Of a DNA stretch of 64,000 nucleotides, positions 41,963 through 51,353 are shown piece after piece. Origin of the DNA: Sphingopyxis sp. H073. GTDB taxonomy: Bacteria; Pseudomonadota; Alphaproteobacteria; Sphingomonadales; Sphingomonadaceae. The DNA lies in NCBI RefSeq assembly GCF_001468395.1, contig NZ_LNSG01000002.1:434001-498000 (forward strand), given 5' to 3'. The translations under genes were made by a program, and so were the position numbers. Position 1 is the first letter of the stretch. Every line of letters begins with the position of its first letter. The notes beneath the pieces are model-generated. The model did not search any database, had not been told where the DNA came from, and saw only the letters and a list, made by a program, of their open reading frames with translations.

Positions 41963-44512
41963 ATGACCCGCGAAACGCGCTTTGGCGCTCTCGCCGCCGA
42001 TGCCCGCTGGCAGGCCGCCTGGGACGCCGCGAACAGCTTCGTCACCACCGACAGCGCCGACAAGCCGAAAGCCTATATCCTCGAAATGTTCCCCTATCCC
42101 TCGGGGCGCATCCACATGGGGCATGTGCGCAATTATGCGATGGGCGACGTGCTCGCGCGCTTCAAGCGGATGACCGGCCACGACGTGCTCCACCCGATGG
42201 GCTGGGATGCGTTCGGGATGCCCGCGGAAAATGCGGCGATGGAAAAGGGCGTCGCGCCGGGCGGCTGGACGCGCGACAATATCGCGTCGATGCGCGCGCA
42301 GCTGAAGCGCCTCGGCCTCGCGATCGACTGGAGCCGCGAGCTCGCGACCTGCGAGCCTGACTATTACGGGCAGGAACAGGCGCTGTTCCTCGACATGCAC
42401 GCCGCGGGGCTCGTCACGCGCAAGGAAAGCTACGTCAACTGGGACCCCGTCGACATGACCGTGCTCGCGAACGAGCAGGTGATCGACGGCCGCGGCTGGC
42501 GCTCGGGCGCGCTCGTCGAGAAGAAGAAACTGTCGCAGTGGTTCCTGAAGATCACCGACTTTGCCGACGAACTGCTCGAAGGGCTGAAGGGCCTCGACCA
42601 GTGGCCCGACAAGGTGCGGCTGATGCAGGAAAACTGGATCGGCAAGTCGCAGGGGCTCGAATTCAGCTTCCGCATGGCCGGCGGCGCGCCGGGTTTCGAC
42701 GTCTTCACGACGCGCCCCGACACGCTCTATGGCGCGAGCTTCGCGGCGATCTCGCCCGACCACCCGCTCGCCGAGAAGCTGGCCAAGGATTCGCCCGAAC
42801 TGGACGCGTTCATCGAGCTATGCCGGCGTCAGGGCACCGCCGCCGAACAGCTCGACACCGCAGAGAAGATGGGCTTCGACACCGGCCTGTCGGTCGCGCA
42901 TCCGCTCGATCCCAACTGGCATTTGCCCGTCTGGGTCGTGAACTATGTCCTGATGGACTATGGCACCGGGGCGATCTTCGGCTGCCCGGCGCACGACCAG
43001 CGCGACCTCGATTTCGCGCGCAAATATGAGCTGCCGGTCCACCGCGTGATCGCCGACGGCGAACACACCGCGCAGCATTTCACCGGCGACGAGGCCTACA
43101 CGGGCCCCGGCAAGCTCGTGAACAGCCATTTCCTCGACGGGATGACGATCGAGGAAGCCAAAGCCGCGATCATCGCGCGCGCGGAGCATGAGGGCTGGGG
43201 CAAGGGCACGACCGTGTGGCGCCTGCGCGACTGGGGTGTTTCGCGCCAGCGCTATTGGGGCACGCCGATCCCCTTCATCCATTGCGACGCCTGCGGGCTG
43301 GTGCCGGTGCCGAAGAGCCAGCTTCCGGTCGTGCTGCCCGAGGACGCCGATTTCTCGGTTCCCGGCAATCCGCTCGACCGCCATCCGACGTGGAAGCATG
43401 TCGCCTGTCCGAGCTGCGGCGGCGAGGCGGTACGCGAGACCGACACGCTCGACACCTTCGTCGATTCGAGCTGGTATTTCCTGCGCTTCGCCTCTGCGCC
43501 CGCGGACAAGCCCTTCGACCCCGATGTCATCCGCCGCTGGCTGCCGGTCGACCAGTATATCGGCGGCATCGAACATGCGATTCTCCACCTGCTCTACGCG
43601 CGCTTCTGGACCCGCGCGCTCAAGAAGCTGGGGATGATCGAGATCGCCGAACCCTTCGCCAGCCTGTTCACGCAGGGGATGGTGACGCACGAAACCTACA
43701 GCCGCGACCAGGGCGAGGGCCATGCGCCGGTCTTCTTCACCCCCGACGAGATCGTCCGCACCGCCGACGGCGCGACGCTGGCGGCCGATGGCGCGCCGGT
43801 CGATGTCGGCCGCGTGATCAAGATGTCGAAGTCGAAGAAGAATGTCGTCGATCCCGACGCTATCCTCGACCAATATGGCGCCGACGCCGCGCGCTGGTTC
43901 ATGCTCTCGGACAGCCCGCCCGAGCGCGACCTGCCGTGGAGCGAGGCCGGGATCGAGGGCGCATGGCGCTTCGTCCAGCGGCTGTGGCGTATTTTCGGCG
44001 AGACCGAAAATGCCGGCGACGGCGGCGAGGACAAGGGGCTGGCGCGCAAGCTGCATCAGACGATCGCCGGCGTGGCAGCCGATATCGAGGCGCTCGGCTT
44101 CAACAAGGCGGTCGCGAAGATCCACGCGCTCGCGAACGAGATCGAGAAGGCACCGCCCTCGGCGACCCGCGCCGAGGCGTGCCGGACGCTGATCCTGCTC
44201 GTCGCGCCGATGATGCCGCACCTTGCCGAAGAGGCGTGGGCGGCGCTGCCGGAGGGCCAGCGCACGACCGCGATGATCGCCGACGCCGCATGGCCCGCCG
44301 CCGATCCCGCGCTGCTCGTCGACGACGAGGTGACGATCGCGATCCAGGTCGCCGGCAAGCTGCGCGACACGATGACGCTCGCGAAGGGGATCGACAAGGG
44401 CGCCGCCGAAGCCGCGGCGCTCGCGCGCCCGCGCATCGTCGAACTGCTTGGGGGGACCGCGCCGAAGAAGGTGATTGTGGTCCCCGACCGTTTGGTGAAT
44501 ATCGTTCCCTGA
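41963..44512 (+). CDS. leuS: Leucine--tRNA ligase
   Basis: An 849-residue class I aminoacyl-tRNA synthetase. The HIGH motif is [10 protein letters not shown] near residue 50, the editing domain includes [21 protein letters not shown], the CxxC/zinc-like element [10 protein letters not shown] is present, and [12 protein letters not shown] carries KMSKS. The C-terminal anticodon-binding and leucyl-specific domains are intact. It attaches leucine to tRNA-Leu with editing. The stop and the lptE start share one base (TGATG). Confidence 0.97.
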   Translation: MTRETRFGALAADARWQAAWDAANSFVTTDSADKPKAYILEMFPYPSGRIHMGHVRNYAMGDVLARFKRMTGHDVLHPMGWDAFGMPAENAAMEKGVAPGGWTRDNIASMRAQLKRLGLAIDWSRELATCEPDYYGQEQALFLDMHAAGLVTRKESYVNWDPVDMTVLANEQVIDGRGWRSGALVEKKKLSQWFLKITDFADELLEGLKGLDQWPDKVRLMQENWIGKSQGLEFSFRMAGGAPGFDVFTTRPDTLYGASFAAISPDHPLAEKLAKDSPELDAFIELCRRQGTAAEQLDTAEKMGFDTGLSVAHPLDPNWHLPVWVVNYVLMDYGTGAIFGCPAHDQRDLDFARKYELPVHRVIADGEHTAQHFTGDEAYTGPGKLVNSHFLDGMTIEEAKAAIIARAEHEGWGKGTTVWRLRDWGVSRQRYWGTPIPFIHCDACGLVPVPKSQLPVVLPEDADFSVPGNPLDRHPTWKHVACPSCGGEAVRETDTLDTFVDSSWYFLRFASAPADKPFDPDVIRRWLPVDQYIGGIEHAILHLLYARFWTRALKKLGMIEIAEPFASLFTQGMVTHETYSRDQGEGHAPVFFTPDEIVRTADGATLAADGAPVDVGRVIKMSKSKKNVVDPDAILDQYGADAARWFMLSDSPPERDLPWSEAGIEGAWRFVQRLWRIFGETENAGDGGEDKGLARKLHQTIAGVAADIEALGFNKAVAKIHALANEIEKAPPSATRAEACRTLILLVAPMMPHLAEEAWAALPEGQRTTAMIADAAWPAADPALLVDDEVTIAIQVAGKLRDTMTLAKGIDKGAAEAAALARPRIVELLGGTAPKKVIVVPDRLVNIVP

Positions 44513-45054
44513 TGCGCAGCCTTCTCGTCTCCGCCCTTGTCGTAGCCTCGCTCGCCGTTGGCGGCTGCGGGCTGCGCCCGCTCTATGCGAACGGCAGCAA
44601 GGGGGCGGTGGCGCAGGTGCTCGCCGACGTCGATGTCGCCCCGATCGAGGGACATTCGGGCTGGCTCGTCCGCAACGCGCTCCGCGACCGGTTGCAGGCG
44701 ACGCAGGGCGGGCATGGCGCGGGCAAACGGCTGCGGCTCGACGTGCGGCTCGAGGATTCGATCACCGGCTTCGGCGTCCGTGCCGACGATGCCGTGACGC
44801 GCGAGCGGCGGACGCTGCGCGCGCGCTACCAGCTCGTCAACGCCGCGTCGGGCGAGGTGTTGCTCGACGCGACCGCGGCGCAAGACTCGGGAATCGATGT
44901 CGTCGGCAGCGAATATGCGACGATCGCCGCCGAATCGACCGCGCTCGAACGGCTCGCCTCGGGCGTCGCCGACCAGATCGTCGCACGGCTCGCGGTGTTC
45001 GCGAACCGTGGCGGCGGCGAGTCCGCCGACCCGCCGGCGGCGCCCGGCGGCTAG
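44512..45054 (+). CDS. lptE: LptE, LPS-assembly lipoprotein
   Basis: A 180-residue outer-membrane lipoprotein with the lipobox VGGC (Cys19) followed by the LptE signature GLRPLY. The remaining body has LRLDVRLEDSITGFGVRADDAVTRERRTLRARYQLVN, the usual LptE fold. It plugs the LptD barrel that inserts lipopolysaccharide in the outer membrane. It starts one base into the leuS stop, and holA follows after a 150-bp gap that holds an inverted repeat. Confidence 0.9.
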   Translation: MRSLLVSALVVASLAVGGCGLRPLYANGSKGAVAQVLADVDVAPIEGHSGWLVRNALRDRLQATQGGHGAGKRLRLDVRLEDSITGFGVRADDAVTRERRTLRARYQLVNAASGEVLLDATAAQDSGIDVVGSEYATIAAESTALERLASGVADQIVARLAVFANRGGGESADPPAAPGG

Positions 45055-45069
45055 GCAGATCAGGGATTA

Positions 45070-45180
45070 ATCCGCTTTCCCGAGCGAAGACGAGGGACTA
45101 TGCCGAGCGAAGTCGAGGCCGTGCGTTCCGGTTCTTGTCTCGCTCGAACGAGCCCCTCGTCTTCGCTCGGGGATGCGGAT
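45070..45180. repeat. Composite inverted repeat between lptE and holA
   Basis: An 18-bp perfect inverted pair (45079-45096 CCCGAGCGAAGACGAGGG against 45154-45171) is flanked by ATCCGC (45070-45075) and GCGGAT (45175-45180). Between the arms lies an internal GAGCGAAGTCGAGG sequence that partly repeats the arm. The whole is 111 bp and has a strong stem. It looks like a small nonautonomous repeat rather than a simple terminator. Confidence 0.7.
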
Positions 45181-45205
45181 AAACTGAGGATTGCCCGGTA
45201 ATTCC

Positions 45206-46237
45206 ATGAAGAGCGTCAAGCCTGCCGACTTCGAACGCCAGACCCGCCTCGATCCCGCGGTTCGCTTCGCCCTCCTCACCGGTCCCGACGAGGCGACGAT
45301 GGGCGCGGTGGCGCAGCATCTGATCGGGCTGGCGGGGAAGGCCGCCGAACGGCTCGACCTCACCGGCGCGCAGCTTTCGCAGGATCCGTCGCTGCTCGCC
45401 GCAGAGGCGGCGTCGATGTCGCTTTTTTCGCCCGCACGCGTGATCCGGCTCGAAATCTCCGGCAGCGGCGACGACAGCCTTGCCGCGGTCGAGGCGCTGC
45501 TCGCGGCCGAGACCGTCATCAACCCGGTGATCGCGACCGGCGCATCGATCACCGCCAAGTCGAAGCTGGTCAAGCTGGTCGAGGGATCGGACCATGCGGT
45601 GGCCGCGATCTGCTACCAGCCCGACCGCCGCGCGCTGATCGGCATCGCGATGGCGGCGGCGCAGGAGCAGGGGCTGCGGCTCGCCAATGCCGAAGCGCAA
45701 TTGCTCGTCGACCTCGTTTCGGGCGACCAGGCGCTGATGCGCCGCGAGATCGAGAAGATCGCGCTCTATCTCGACGCCGCGCCCGACCGGCAGCGGCAGG
45801 TGACCCCCGCCGACATCGCCGCGCTCGGCGCTGCGACGCACGAGGAGGATGTCAGCGCGTGCATCAACGTCGCGCTCGGCGGCAAGGTGCGCGATCTGCC
45901 CGAGATGCTGAGCACCGCGGCGGCGGTCGGCGTCGCCGAGATCCGCATCATCCGTGCACTCGGCATCCGCGCGATGCAGCTGGCGCGGCTGCGGGCAGAG
46001 GTTGATGCCGGCGCCCACCCCGCGACCGTAGTCGCGGCGAAGAGCAGCGGCGTCTTCTGGAAAGAGCGCGACGCGGTGACCGCGCAGCTCCACATCTGGG
46101 ATTCGGTCCGCATCGCGCGGCTGATGACGCGGCTGCTCGATTGCGAGCGCGCGCTCAAATCCTCGGGCACCGCGGGCGCGGCGCTGTTCCGCAAGCTGAT
46201 GACCGACATCGCGCACCAGGCGGCTAGGGCGCGCTGA
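45206..46237 (+). CDS. holA: DNA polymerase III subunit delta
   Basis: A 343-residue protein of the HolA family: LLTGPDEATMGAVAQHLI, ADRLDLTGAQLSQDPSLLAAEAASMSLFSPARVIRLEI, LLVDLVSGDQALMRREIEKIALYL and a helical C-terminal domain. Delta is the wrench of the clamp loader that opens the beta clamp. The ATG at 45206 is preferred; an in-frame TTG at 45191 adds five residues. Order lptE-holA is standard in alphaproteobacteria. Confidence 0.93.
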   Translation: MKSVKPADFERQTRLDPAVRFALLTGPDEATMGAVAQHLIGLAGKAAERLDLTGAQLSQDPSLLAAEAASMSLFSPARVIRLEISGSGDDSLAAVEALLAAETVINPVIATGASITAKSKLVKLVEGSDHAVAAICYQPDRRALIGIAMAAAQEQGLRLANAEAQLLVDLVSGDQALMRREIEKIALYLDAAPDRQRQVTPADIAALGAATHEEDVSACINVALGGKVRDLPEMLSTAAAVGVAEIRIIRALGIRAMQLARLRAEVDAGAHPATVVAAKSSGVFWKERDAVTAQLHIWDSVRIARLMTRLLDCERALKSSGTAGAALFRKLMTDIAHQAARAR

Positions 46238-46242
46238 TTTTC

Positions 46243-46452
46243 CTCACGCGAAGGCGCGAACAAGAAAATCTCACACAAAGACACAAAGAGGTCGAGTTGT
46301 CTCTGCGAACGCAGCGGATGACGCAACGTCGCTTCTAATTCGGCCGGACGAAGTCCGGTGTTGTTGCAACAAGTGGCTGCCCAGTGTTGCTTGCGATCTG
46401 GACTGCCCTCTTTGTGTCTTTGTGTGAGAAATTTCTATCTTCTTCGCGTGAG
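46243..46452. repeat. MITE-like inverted-repeat element
   Basis: The outer arms are CTCACGCGAAG (46243-46253) and CTTCGCGTGAG (46442-46452). Just inside them lie 23-bp perfect arms, 46269-46291 and 46407-46429 (TCTCACACAAAGACACAAAG and its complement). The 115-bp centre has no ORF. Total length is about 210 bp. Nested perfect arms suggest a small transposable or hairpin-forming element at the junction of convergent holA and the TonB receptor. Confidence 0.75.
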
Positions 46453-46461
46453 ACAAAAAGA

Positions 46462-46493
46462 AACCGCCCGCTCGCGCAAGCGAACGGGCGGTT
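46462..46493 (-). terminator. Rho-independent terminator of the TonB-receptor gene
   Basis: AACCGCCCG and CGGGCGGTT form a 9-bp stem with an inner TCGC/GCGA stem and GCAA loop. On the minus strand it is followed by TTTCTTTTTG, a T-rich tail, so it should end transcription of the receptor whose stop is 21 bp away. It may also act weakly for holA. Confidence 0.82.
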
Positions 46494-46514
46494 CCCGTAA
46501 CCCTATCTACGCGA

Positions 46515-49304
46515 TCAGAATTTGCCGCGCAGCGTCACGCCATAGGTCCGCGGTTCGGCGAGGAACTGCGAGAAGAGCTGGCGGCCGCCCGGATATTGCG
46601 GGTCGGCGAATGCGGTGCCGGTCGAGGTGCCGCCTTCCTGGAACGGCGAGTTGAACGCCACCTGCGCATATTGCTTGTTGAAGATATTCTGGCCCCAGAA
46701 TTCGATGCCCCACTTCTCGTCCGGGCCGCGCAGGCCGATGCGGGCGTTGAAGATCGCATAGCCATCCTGTCCCTTCTGCGGGAACAGGTCGGAGCCGGTG
46801 TTATAGTCGCTGGTCATGCGGCCATCGATATAGACGAGGCCGGTGAGCCCGCTGCTGCCGATATCGGGCGTCCAGGCGATGCTGCTCGTCGCGACCAGTT
46901 CGGGCGCGTTCGACAGGTTGTCGCCCGGGAGCAGGCGCAGCGCCTGATCGAGCGGGGCGCCCGAATTGTTGCCGACCAGATTGCTCCTGTACTTGGTTCG
47001 GGCATAGGTCAGGCCCGCGGTCATGCGGAAGCTGCGTGCGGGAACCAGCGAGGCCTCGAGTTCGAAGCCCTGCGAGCGCACGCCGTAACCCACGTCGTCC
47101 GACGGACAGGCGCCCGTGGTTGCCGCCGCCGCATTATAGTTCGGCGCGCCGGTGAACTTGCTCTGGTCGCGATCGCCGCCGTTCAGGCTGCTCGAACAGC
47201 CGTTGATGTTCTGGACGAGGAAGACCGTGCCGTTGAACGTGTTGAGCTGGAAGCTCGAGAAGTCCGACCGGAAGAAGGTCAGGCCGGCGCTGAACGGGCC
47301 GCTCGAATATTTGGCGCCCAGTTCGTAGCTGTTCACCTTCTCAGGGTCGAACTGCAGGTTGCCGACCAGTCCCTGCGCGCCGCCCGCGGCCGCCGCGAAG
47401 GGCAGGATCGGCGATTTCAGCGCCGACCGGTCAAGGTTGAAGCCGCCCGCCTTGTAGCCGCGCGAGTAGCTCGCATAGACCAACAGGTCGTCGACCGGCT
47501 TGAACGACAGGATCGCGGTGCCGGTAAACTCGTCTTCGCTACGCTTGTCGTTGATCGACACATTGTTGAGTTCGGCGGTCGAATTGCCCTGACAGCTGAG
47601 GCCGATCAGTGCGCCGGCGAGCGCGCGCGCGGTCGCGTTCGTGCTCGACAGATCGTCGAGAACGAGTCCCTGCACCGTGGTGCAAACCGTGTTGTCGTTG
47701 GTGAAGGTCGCCGAGAACTTCTTCTTGTCGTTCGTGTACCGCAGCCCGAACGTGAAATCGAGCGTGTCGGTGATGTGGAAGATATTGTGCGTGAAGAGCG
47801 CCCAATTCTCGCCATTCTGACGATAGACGTCGTTGATGCTGCCGCGGTCGTTGAGACCGTCGAGCGCGTTGAAGGCGGCGAGGATGTCAGGCCCCGATGC
47901 GCCGCTGGCGCCCGCGATCGTCGCGGGTCCGACGCCCGGAATCACGCAAAGCGGGTTGGTCGGCGAATAGAGGCCGGCGAGGCCGCCGCCCGAGATGATG
48001 CGGCAGTTCGCGAAGCGGCCATATTGGTTGCCGAAGCGCAGGTTGTCGCGCACGCGCAGCTTTTCGTTGGCATAGAAGCCGCCGACCAGCCAGTCGAGCT
48101 TGCCGTCGAACGCCTCGCCCTGCAGGCGCAGTTCCTGCGTGAAGGTGTGGAACTGGCGATAGGCGTCGTCGCTCGGCGCGCGATAGAGGATGTCGACCGC
48201 GCCATAGTCGAGGTCGCCCGCCTGGCTGGAGCGATATTCGCGGTAGGCGGTGATCGAGGTCAGCGTCGCGCCGCCGAGATCATAGTCGATCTGGCCCGAG
48301 AAGCCGTAATCCTTGGTCTTGCCTGCAAAGCTGCGTCCCGGGGTGACCGAGATATTGCGGCTATAGCCCTGGTTGAACGCCGCGAGCGGCTGGCCGAGGT
48401 CGGCGAGCACGCGCACGATATTGTTCGTCGTCGCGCTCGCGGGAACGCCGGGATTGTTGAGGTTGCCGATAAAGGGATTGACCGACTGGCTGACATAGGT
48501 CGCGGCGCAGCATTCCTCGTCGCGATAGGTATAGTCGGCGATCAGCCGGACCGACAGCGCATCGGTCGGCTCGAACAAGAGCTGGCCGCGCAGGAAATAG
48601 CGGTCGCGGTTGTTGATGTCGCGATTGTTGTTGGTGTCGTTGTAGAAGCCGTCGCGCTTCACCCACACGCCGTCGAGGCGCGCGGCCAGCGTGTCGCCGA
48701 GCGGGCCGGTGACGCTCCCCGCCAGGCGCCAATAGTCATAATTGCCGTAGGTGATCTCGCCATTGGCGCCGAAGTTGAAGTCGGGCTTCTTCGAATAGAT
48801 GCTGATCAGGCCCGCCGACGAGTTGCGGCCGCCGAGCGTGCCCTGCGGGCCACGCTGGACCTCGATGCGCTCGATTTCGCCAAGTTCGTTGAGGCCGATG
48901 CCCGAACGCGAGCGATAGACGCCGTCGATGAACACCGGGACCGAGCTTTCGAGGCCGGGGTTGTCGCCGACCGTGCCGATGCCGCGGATACGCGCCGAGC
49001 CGTTCGCTTCCGAACCGGTCGACGAGACGAGCAGCGACGGGGCGACCTGGTTGAGCTGGCGGATGTCGTTCGCGCCGCTGTTCTGCAGCGCTTCGGCGCT
49101 GACGGCCGAAATCGCAACCGGCACGTCGGACAGCAGCTGGGCACGGCCCTGTGCGGTGACGACGATCGGCGCATCTGCGCTGTCATCGGTGGTGTCGGTG
49201 GCATCCTGCGCAAAGGCGGGGACCGAAACAGCCGCTACGGCGATCGATACGCCGAGCGCGCTGCTGCGCAACCAGCGCGCGGCACGAAGGGAAGAAGATT
49301 TCAT
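46515..49304 (-). CDS. Large TonB-dependent outer-membrane receptor
   Basis: A 929-residue receptor. It has a long signal peptide (MKSSSLRAARWLRSSALG ... PAFAQD), a TonB box (APIVVTAQGRAQLLSD), a plug with IRGIGTVGDNPG and VQRGPQGTLGGRNSSAGLI, and a barrel ending LRGKF. Sphingomonads often have such receptors for glycan- or terpenoid-like ligands; the ligand here is unknown. The ATG at 49304 has GAGGAGTG upstream; the frame extends to 49391 without a better start. No substrate-degrading enzymes sit beside it. Confidence 0.92.
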   Translation of the reverse strand: MKSSSLRAARWLRSSALGVSIAVAAVSVPAFAQDATDTTDDSADAPIVVTAQGRAQLLSDVPVAISAVSAEALQNSGANDIRQLNQVAPSLLVSSTGSEANGSARIRGIGTVGDNPGLESSVPVFIDGVYRSRSGIGLNELGEIERIEVQRGPQGTLGGRNSSAGLISIYSKKPDFNFGANGEITYGNYDYWRLAGSVTGPLGDTLAARLDGVWVKRDGFYNDTNNNRDINNRDRYFLRGQLLFEPTDALSVRLIADYTYRDEECCAATYVSQSVNPFIGNLNNPGVPASATTNNIVRVLADLGQPLAAFNQGYSRNISVTPGRSFAGKTKDYGFSGQIDYDLGGATLTSITAYREYRSSQAGDLDYGAVDILYRAPSDDAYRQFHTFTQELRLQGEAFDGKLDWLVGGFYANEKLRVRDNLRFGNQYGRFANCRIISGGGLAGLYSPTNPLCVIPGVGPATIAGASGASGPDILAAFNALDGLNDRGSINDVYRQNGENWALFTHNIFHITDTLDFTFGLRYTNDKKKFSATFTNDNTVCTTVQGLVLDDLSSTNATARALAGALIGLSCQGNSTAELNNVSINDKRSEDEFTGTAILSFKPVDDLLVYASYSRGYKAGGFNLDRSALKSPILPFAAAAGGAQGLVGNLQFDPEKVNSYELGAKYSSGPFSAGLTFFRSDFSSFQLNTFNGTVFLVQNINGCSSSLNGGDRDQSKFTGAPNYNAAAATTGACPSDDVGYGVRSQGFELEASLVPARSFRMTAGLTYARTKYRSNLVGNNSGAPLDQALRLLPGDNLSNAPELVATSSIAWTPDIGSSGLTGLVYIDGRMTSDYNTGSDLFPQKGQDGYAIFNARIGLRGPDEKWGIEFWGQNIFNKQYAQVAFNSPFQEGGTSTGTAFADPQYPGGRQLFSQFLAEPRTYGVTLRGKF

Positions 49305-49462
49305 TGCGGGCACTCCTCTCAACATTTCATTATTTTTGTTGCCCGCCGAACATATCGAAATTGACCCGCCGATCCAGCCGGAGGCCTGCATTTGCGTCGT
49401 TTTTCGGGGGGTGATGCTTTTTGGTCACAGGCGGGGCAGTGGCGCGCCACACGCTGGACGGG

Positions 49463-50173
49463 TCAGCGGTGCGCGGCGATCCGGCTTTCCGTAACGTCAT
49501 TATCGCCCGCGCCGCGGCAGGGAATCGACAGCAAGCGCCCGCGGGCGACGAGCATCGCGCGATAGGGTCCGAGGAAATTGCGGGCGATTGCAGGATCTTC
49601 GGCCGCTAGGCCGCCGGTCAGGCTGCCGAAGGCGGGCAGGATCAACCGCTGCGCGTCGCCCGCAAAACAGGGGCGCGATACGGGGCGCCCGCGCAGGGTC
49701 AGCCGCAGCTTCGGGTGGAAATGCCCCGAGATTTCGGGCCGGGTTTCCTGTGCCTCGCTCTGGTGGCGAAAGACGATCCCGTCTGTCACCAGTTCGTCGG
49801 CGACCTCGCCGCCCCACGCGCCACCCGAAAGACCGTCGTGATTGCCCGCGATCCAGACGAGCTTCGTCGCCGCCGCATGGCGGAGCAGCCGCCCGGCGAC
49901 CGCGGGCGCGATGCGCGCGGCGGCGTCGCGGTCGTGGAAACTGTCGCCAAGGCACCACAGCTGGCGCGCGCCGGTTTCAGCGACCAGCCTGGCCAGCCGG
50001 TCGAGCGTGTCGTGGCTGTCGTAAGGGGGCAGCGGCTGGCCGTGCGCGGCGTACCAGCTCGCCTTTTCGAGGTGCAGGTCCGCGACGATCAGTGCGCCGT
50101 GCCGCGGCCAGAACAGGGCGCGGTCGGCGAGCATCTGAAAGCTTTGGCCAGCAAAATCGAAAGCGACGGACAT
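49463..50173 (-). CDS. pdeM: PdeM, ligase-associated DNA-damage-response phosphoesterase
   Basis: A 236-residue calcineurin-like phosphoesterase. Metal motifs: LIVADLHLEKASW (DxH), CLGDSFHDRDA (GD), WIAGNHDGLSGG (GNHD) and SGHFHPK (GHxH). It is the nuclease partner encoded near lhr and LigB in a bacterial double-strand break repair cassette. The ATG at 50173 is chosen because the reading frame extending to 51229 belongs to overlapping genes. Located 50 bp after the aspartyl protease gene and in the same direction as lhr. Confidence 0.88.
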   Translation of the reverse strand: MSVAFDFAGQSFQMLADRALFWPRHGALIVADLHLEKASWYAAHGQPLPPYDSHDTLDRLARLVAETGARQLWCLGDSFHDRDAAARIAPAVAGRLLRHAAATKLVWIAGNHDGLSGGAWGGEVADELVTDGIVFRHQSEAQETRPEISGHFHPKLRLTLRGRPVSRPCFAGDAQRLILPAFGSLTGGLAAEDPAIARNFLGPYRAMLVARGRLLSIPCRGAGDNDVTESRIAAHR

Positions 50174-50223
50174 CGCCCCGCTATGGCCCCGCTGGCGCCC
50201 GCGGGCAACTCCCCAGTCCGCGG

Positions 50224-51258
50224 CTAGCTTCCGCGCACCGCCATATTCGCGGCAAAGCGAAGTTTCGTGTCGCGGCTCGCGCCGTCGGGCAGGTCGAAGA
50301 CGACGCGCTTGTTCGGGAAGTCGATCTCGACCCTGTCGAACAGCGCGAGGCTGTCCATCCCCAGCAGCAGCGCGGGCCGGTCCTCCAGCCCGAGCGCGCG
50401 AAAGGCCTGGCTGTCGGCGAAGCTCACCGGCAGGTCGTTGACGTCCATGCCGGTGATCACGATCCGCTTGATCGCCGTGCGCAACGCGGGCACCGCCTCG
50501 CCCGACACGGCGTCGAGGGTCGACTCGATGAGCGGCAGCCGGTTCGCGCGGCGGCTCATCACCAGCTTTTGCAGCGCAAGGTTGCCGACGCTCGTCTGCG
50601 CGCCGGTGTCGACGATCACGTCGATGCGCTTTCCGTCGAGCCGCGCGTCGGACAGGATCAGCCGCCCGGCCGAATTGCGCGCCATCACGACGATCGCATC
50701 GTCGTCGCGGATAAGCGGCCGCGACTGCTTGCGCGTCTCGAGGATCTGCATGCTCTGCTTGCGGAAATCGATCAGGATTCGCCGTTCCTCGAGCATGTCG
50801 ACGCCGATCAGCCCCGCGGCGCCGATGTGGCGCCCCGAAAAGGCGGGGGCATCGACGGCGGCGAGATGAAGGTCGGCCATCTGCAGCGCGGCGATGCGGT
50901 AGCTCGCCACCGTCGCGGACCCGCCGATCGTCGCGAGGCGCAGCTTCTCGCCCTCGACGAGCTTCAGCCGCTCGGCGAGCTCGCGCGCGATCACCGTGCG
51001 CTCGGCGCCGGTGTCGACGAGAAAGGAAAAGGGCCCCTGACCGCCGACCATGACCTGCACCGCCATCCGCCGCGTCGCGTCGAGGTCGAAGGGCTGGACG
51101 ATCGGGGTCACCACGACCGGCGGATCGATTGCTGCGCCGGGTGGCACCGCGGGCGCGGCGGCCGGTTCGGCCGGGGCTGGCGTGGGCGACGCGCCGGCCA
51201 GCAACGGCGCGGCGAGCAAAAGCGCCCAAGGGACGGACCGCTTCGAAACTTGGGTCAT
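50224..51258 (-). CDS. Retroviral-type aspartyl protease family protein
   Basis: A 344-residue exported protein with two copies of the aspartic protease domain, each with the catalytic DTG: FLVDTGAERTVIA and VIVDTGAQTSVGN. A signal region precedes them (PWALLLAAPLLAGASP), followed by an Ala/Pro-rich linker. The ATG at 51258 lies 9 bases after GCGAGG; starts at 51267 or 51315 are possible. It sits between lhr and pdeM, two genes normally adjacent in the repair cassette, so the association may be fortuitous. Confidence 0.8.
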   Translation of the reverse strand: MTQVSKRSVPWALLLAAPLLAGASPTPAPAEPAAAPAVPPGAAIDPPVVVTPIVQPFDLDATRRMAVQVMVGGQGPFSFLVDTGAERTVIARELAERLKLVEGEKLRLATIGGSATVASYRIAALQMADLHLAAVDAPAFSGRHIGAAGLIGVDMLEERRILIDFRKQSMQILETRKQSRPLIRDDDAIVVMARNSAGRLILSDARLDGKRIDVIVDTGAQTSVGNLALQKLVMSRRANRLPLIESTLDAVSGEAVPALRTAIKRIVITGMDVNDLPVSFADSQAFRALGLEDRPALLLGMDSLALFDRVEIDFPNKRVVFDLPDGASRDTKLRFAANMAVRGS

Positions 51259-51353
51259 CGCAGGCATCCTCGCTATGTTTTGCGCCAATCTACGCCTCCT
51301 TGCCTTTCGCGGCAAGCGAAACGCCGGTTACGATGCCGGGCCGGATCGGGGCG

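Noticed and set aside
46596..49364. 922-residue open frame antisense to the TonB receptor
   Set aside because: High-GC shadow; the receptor has signal peptide, plug and barrel, while the antisense frame is Arg/Ala/Val-rich with no domain.
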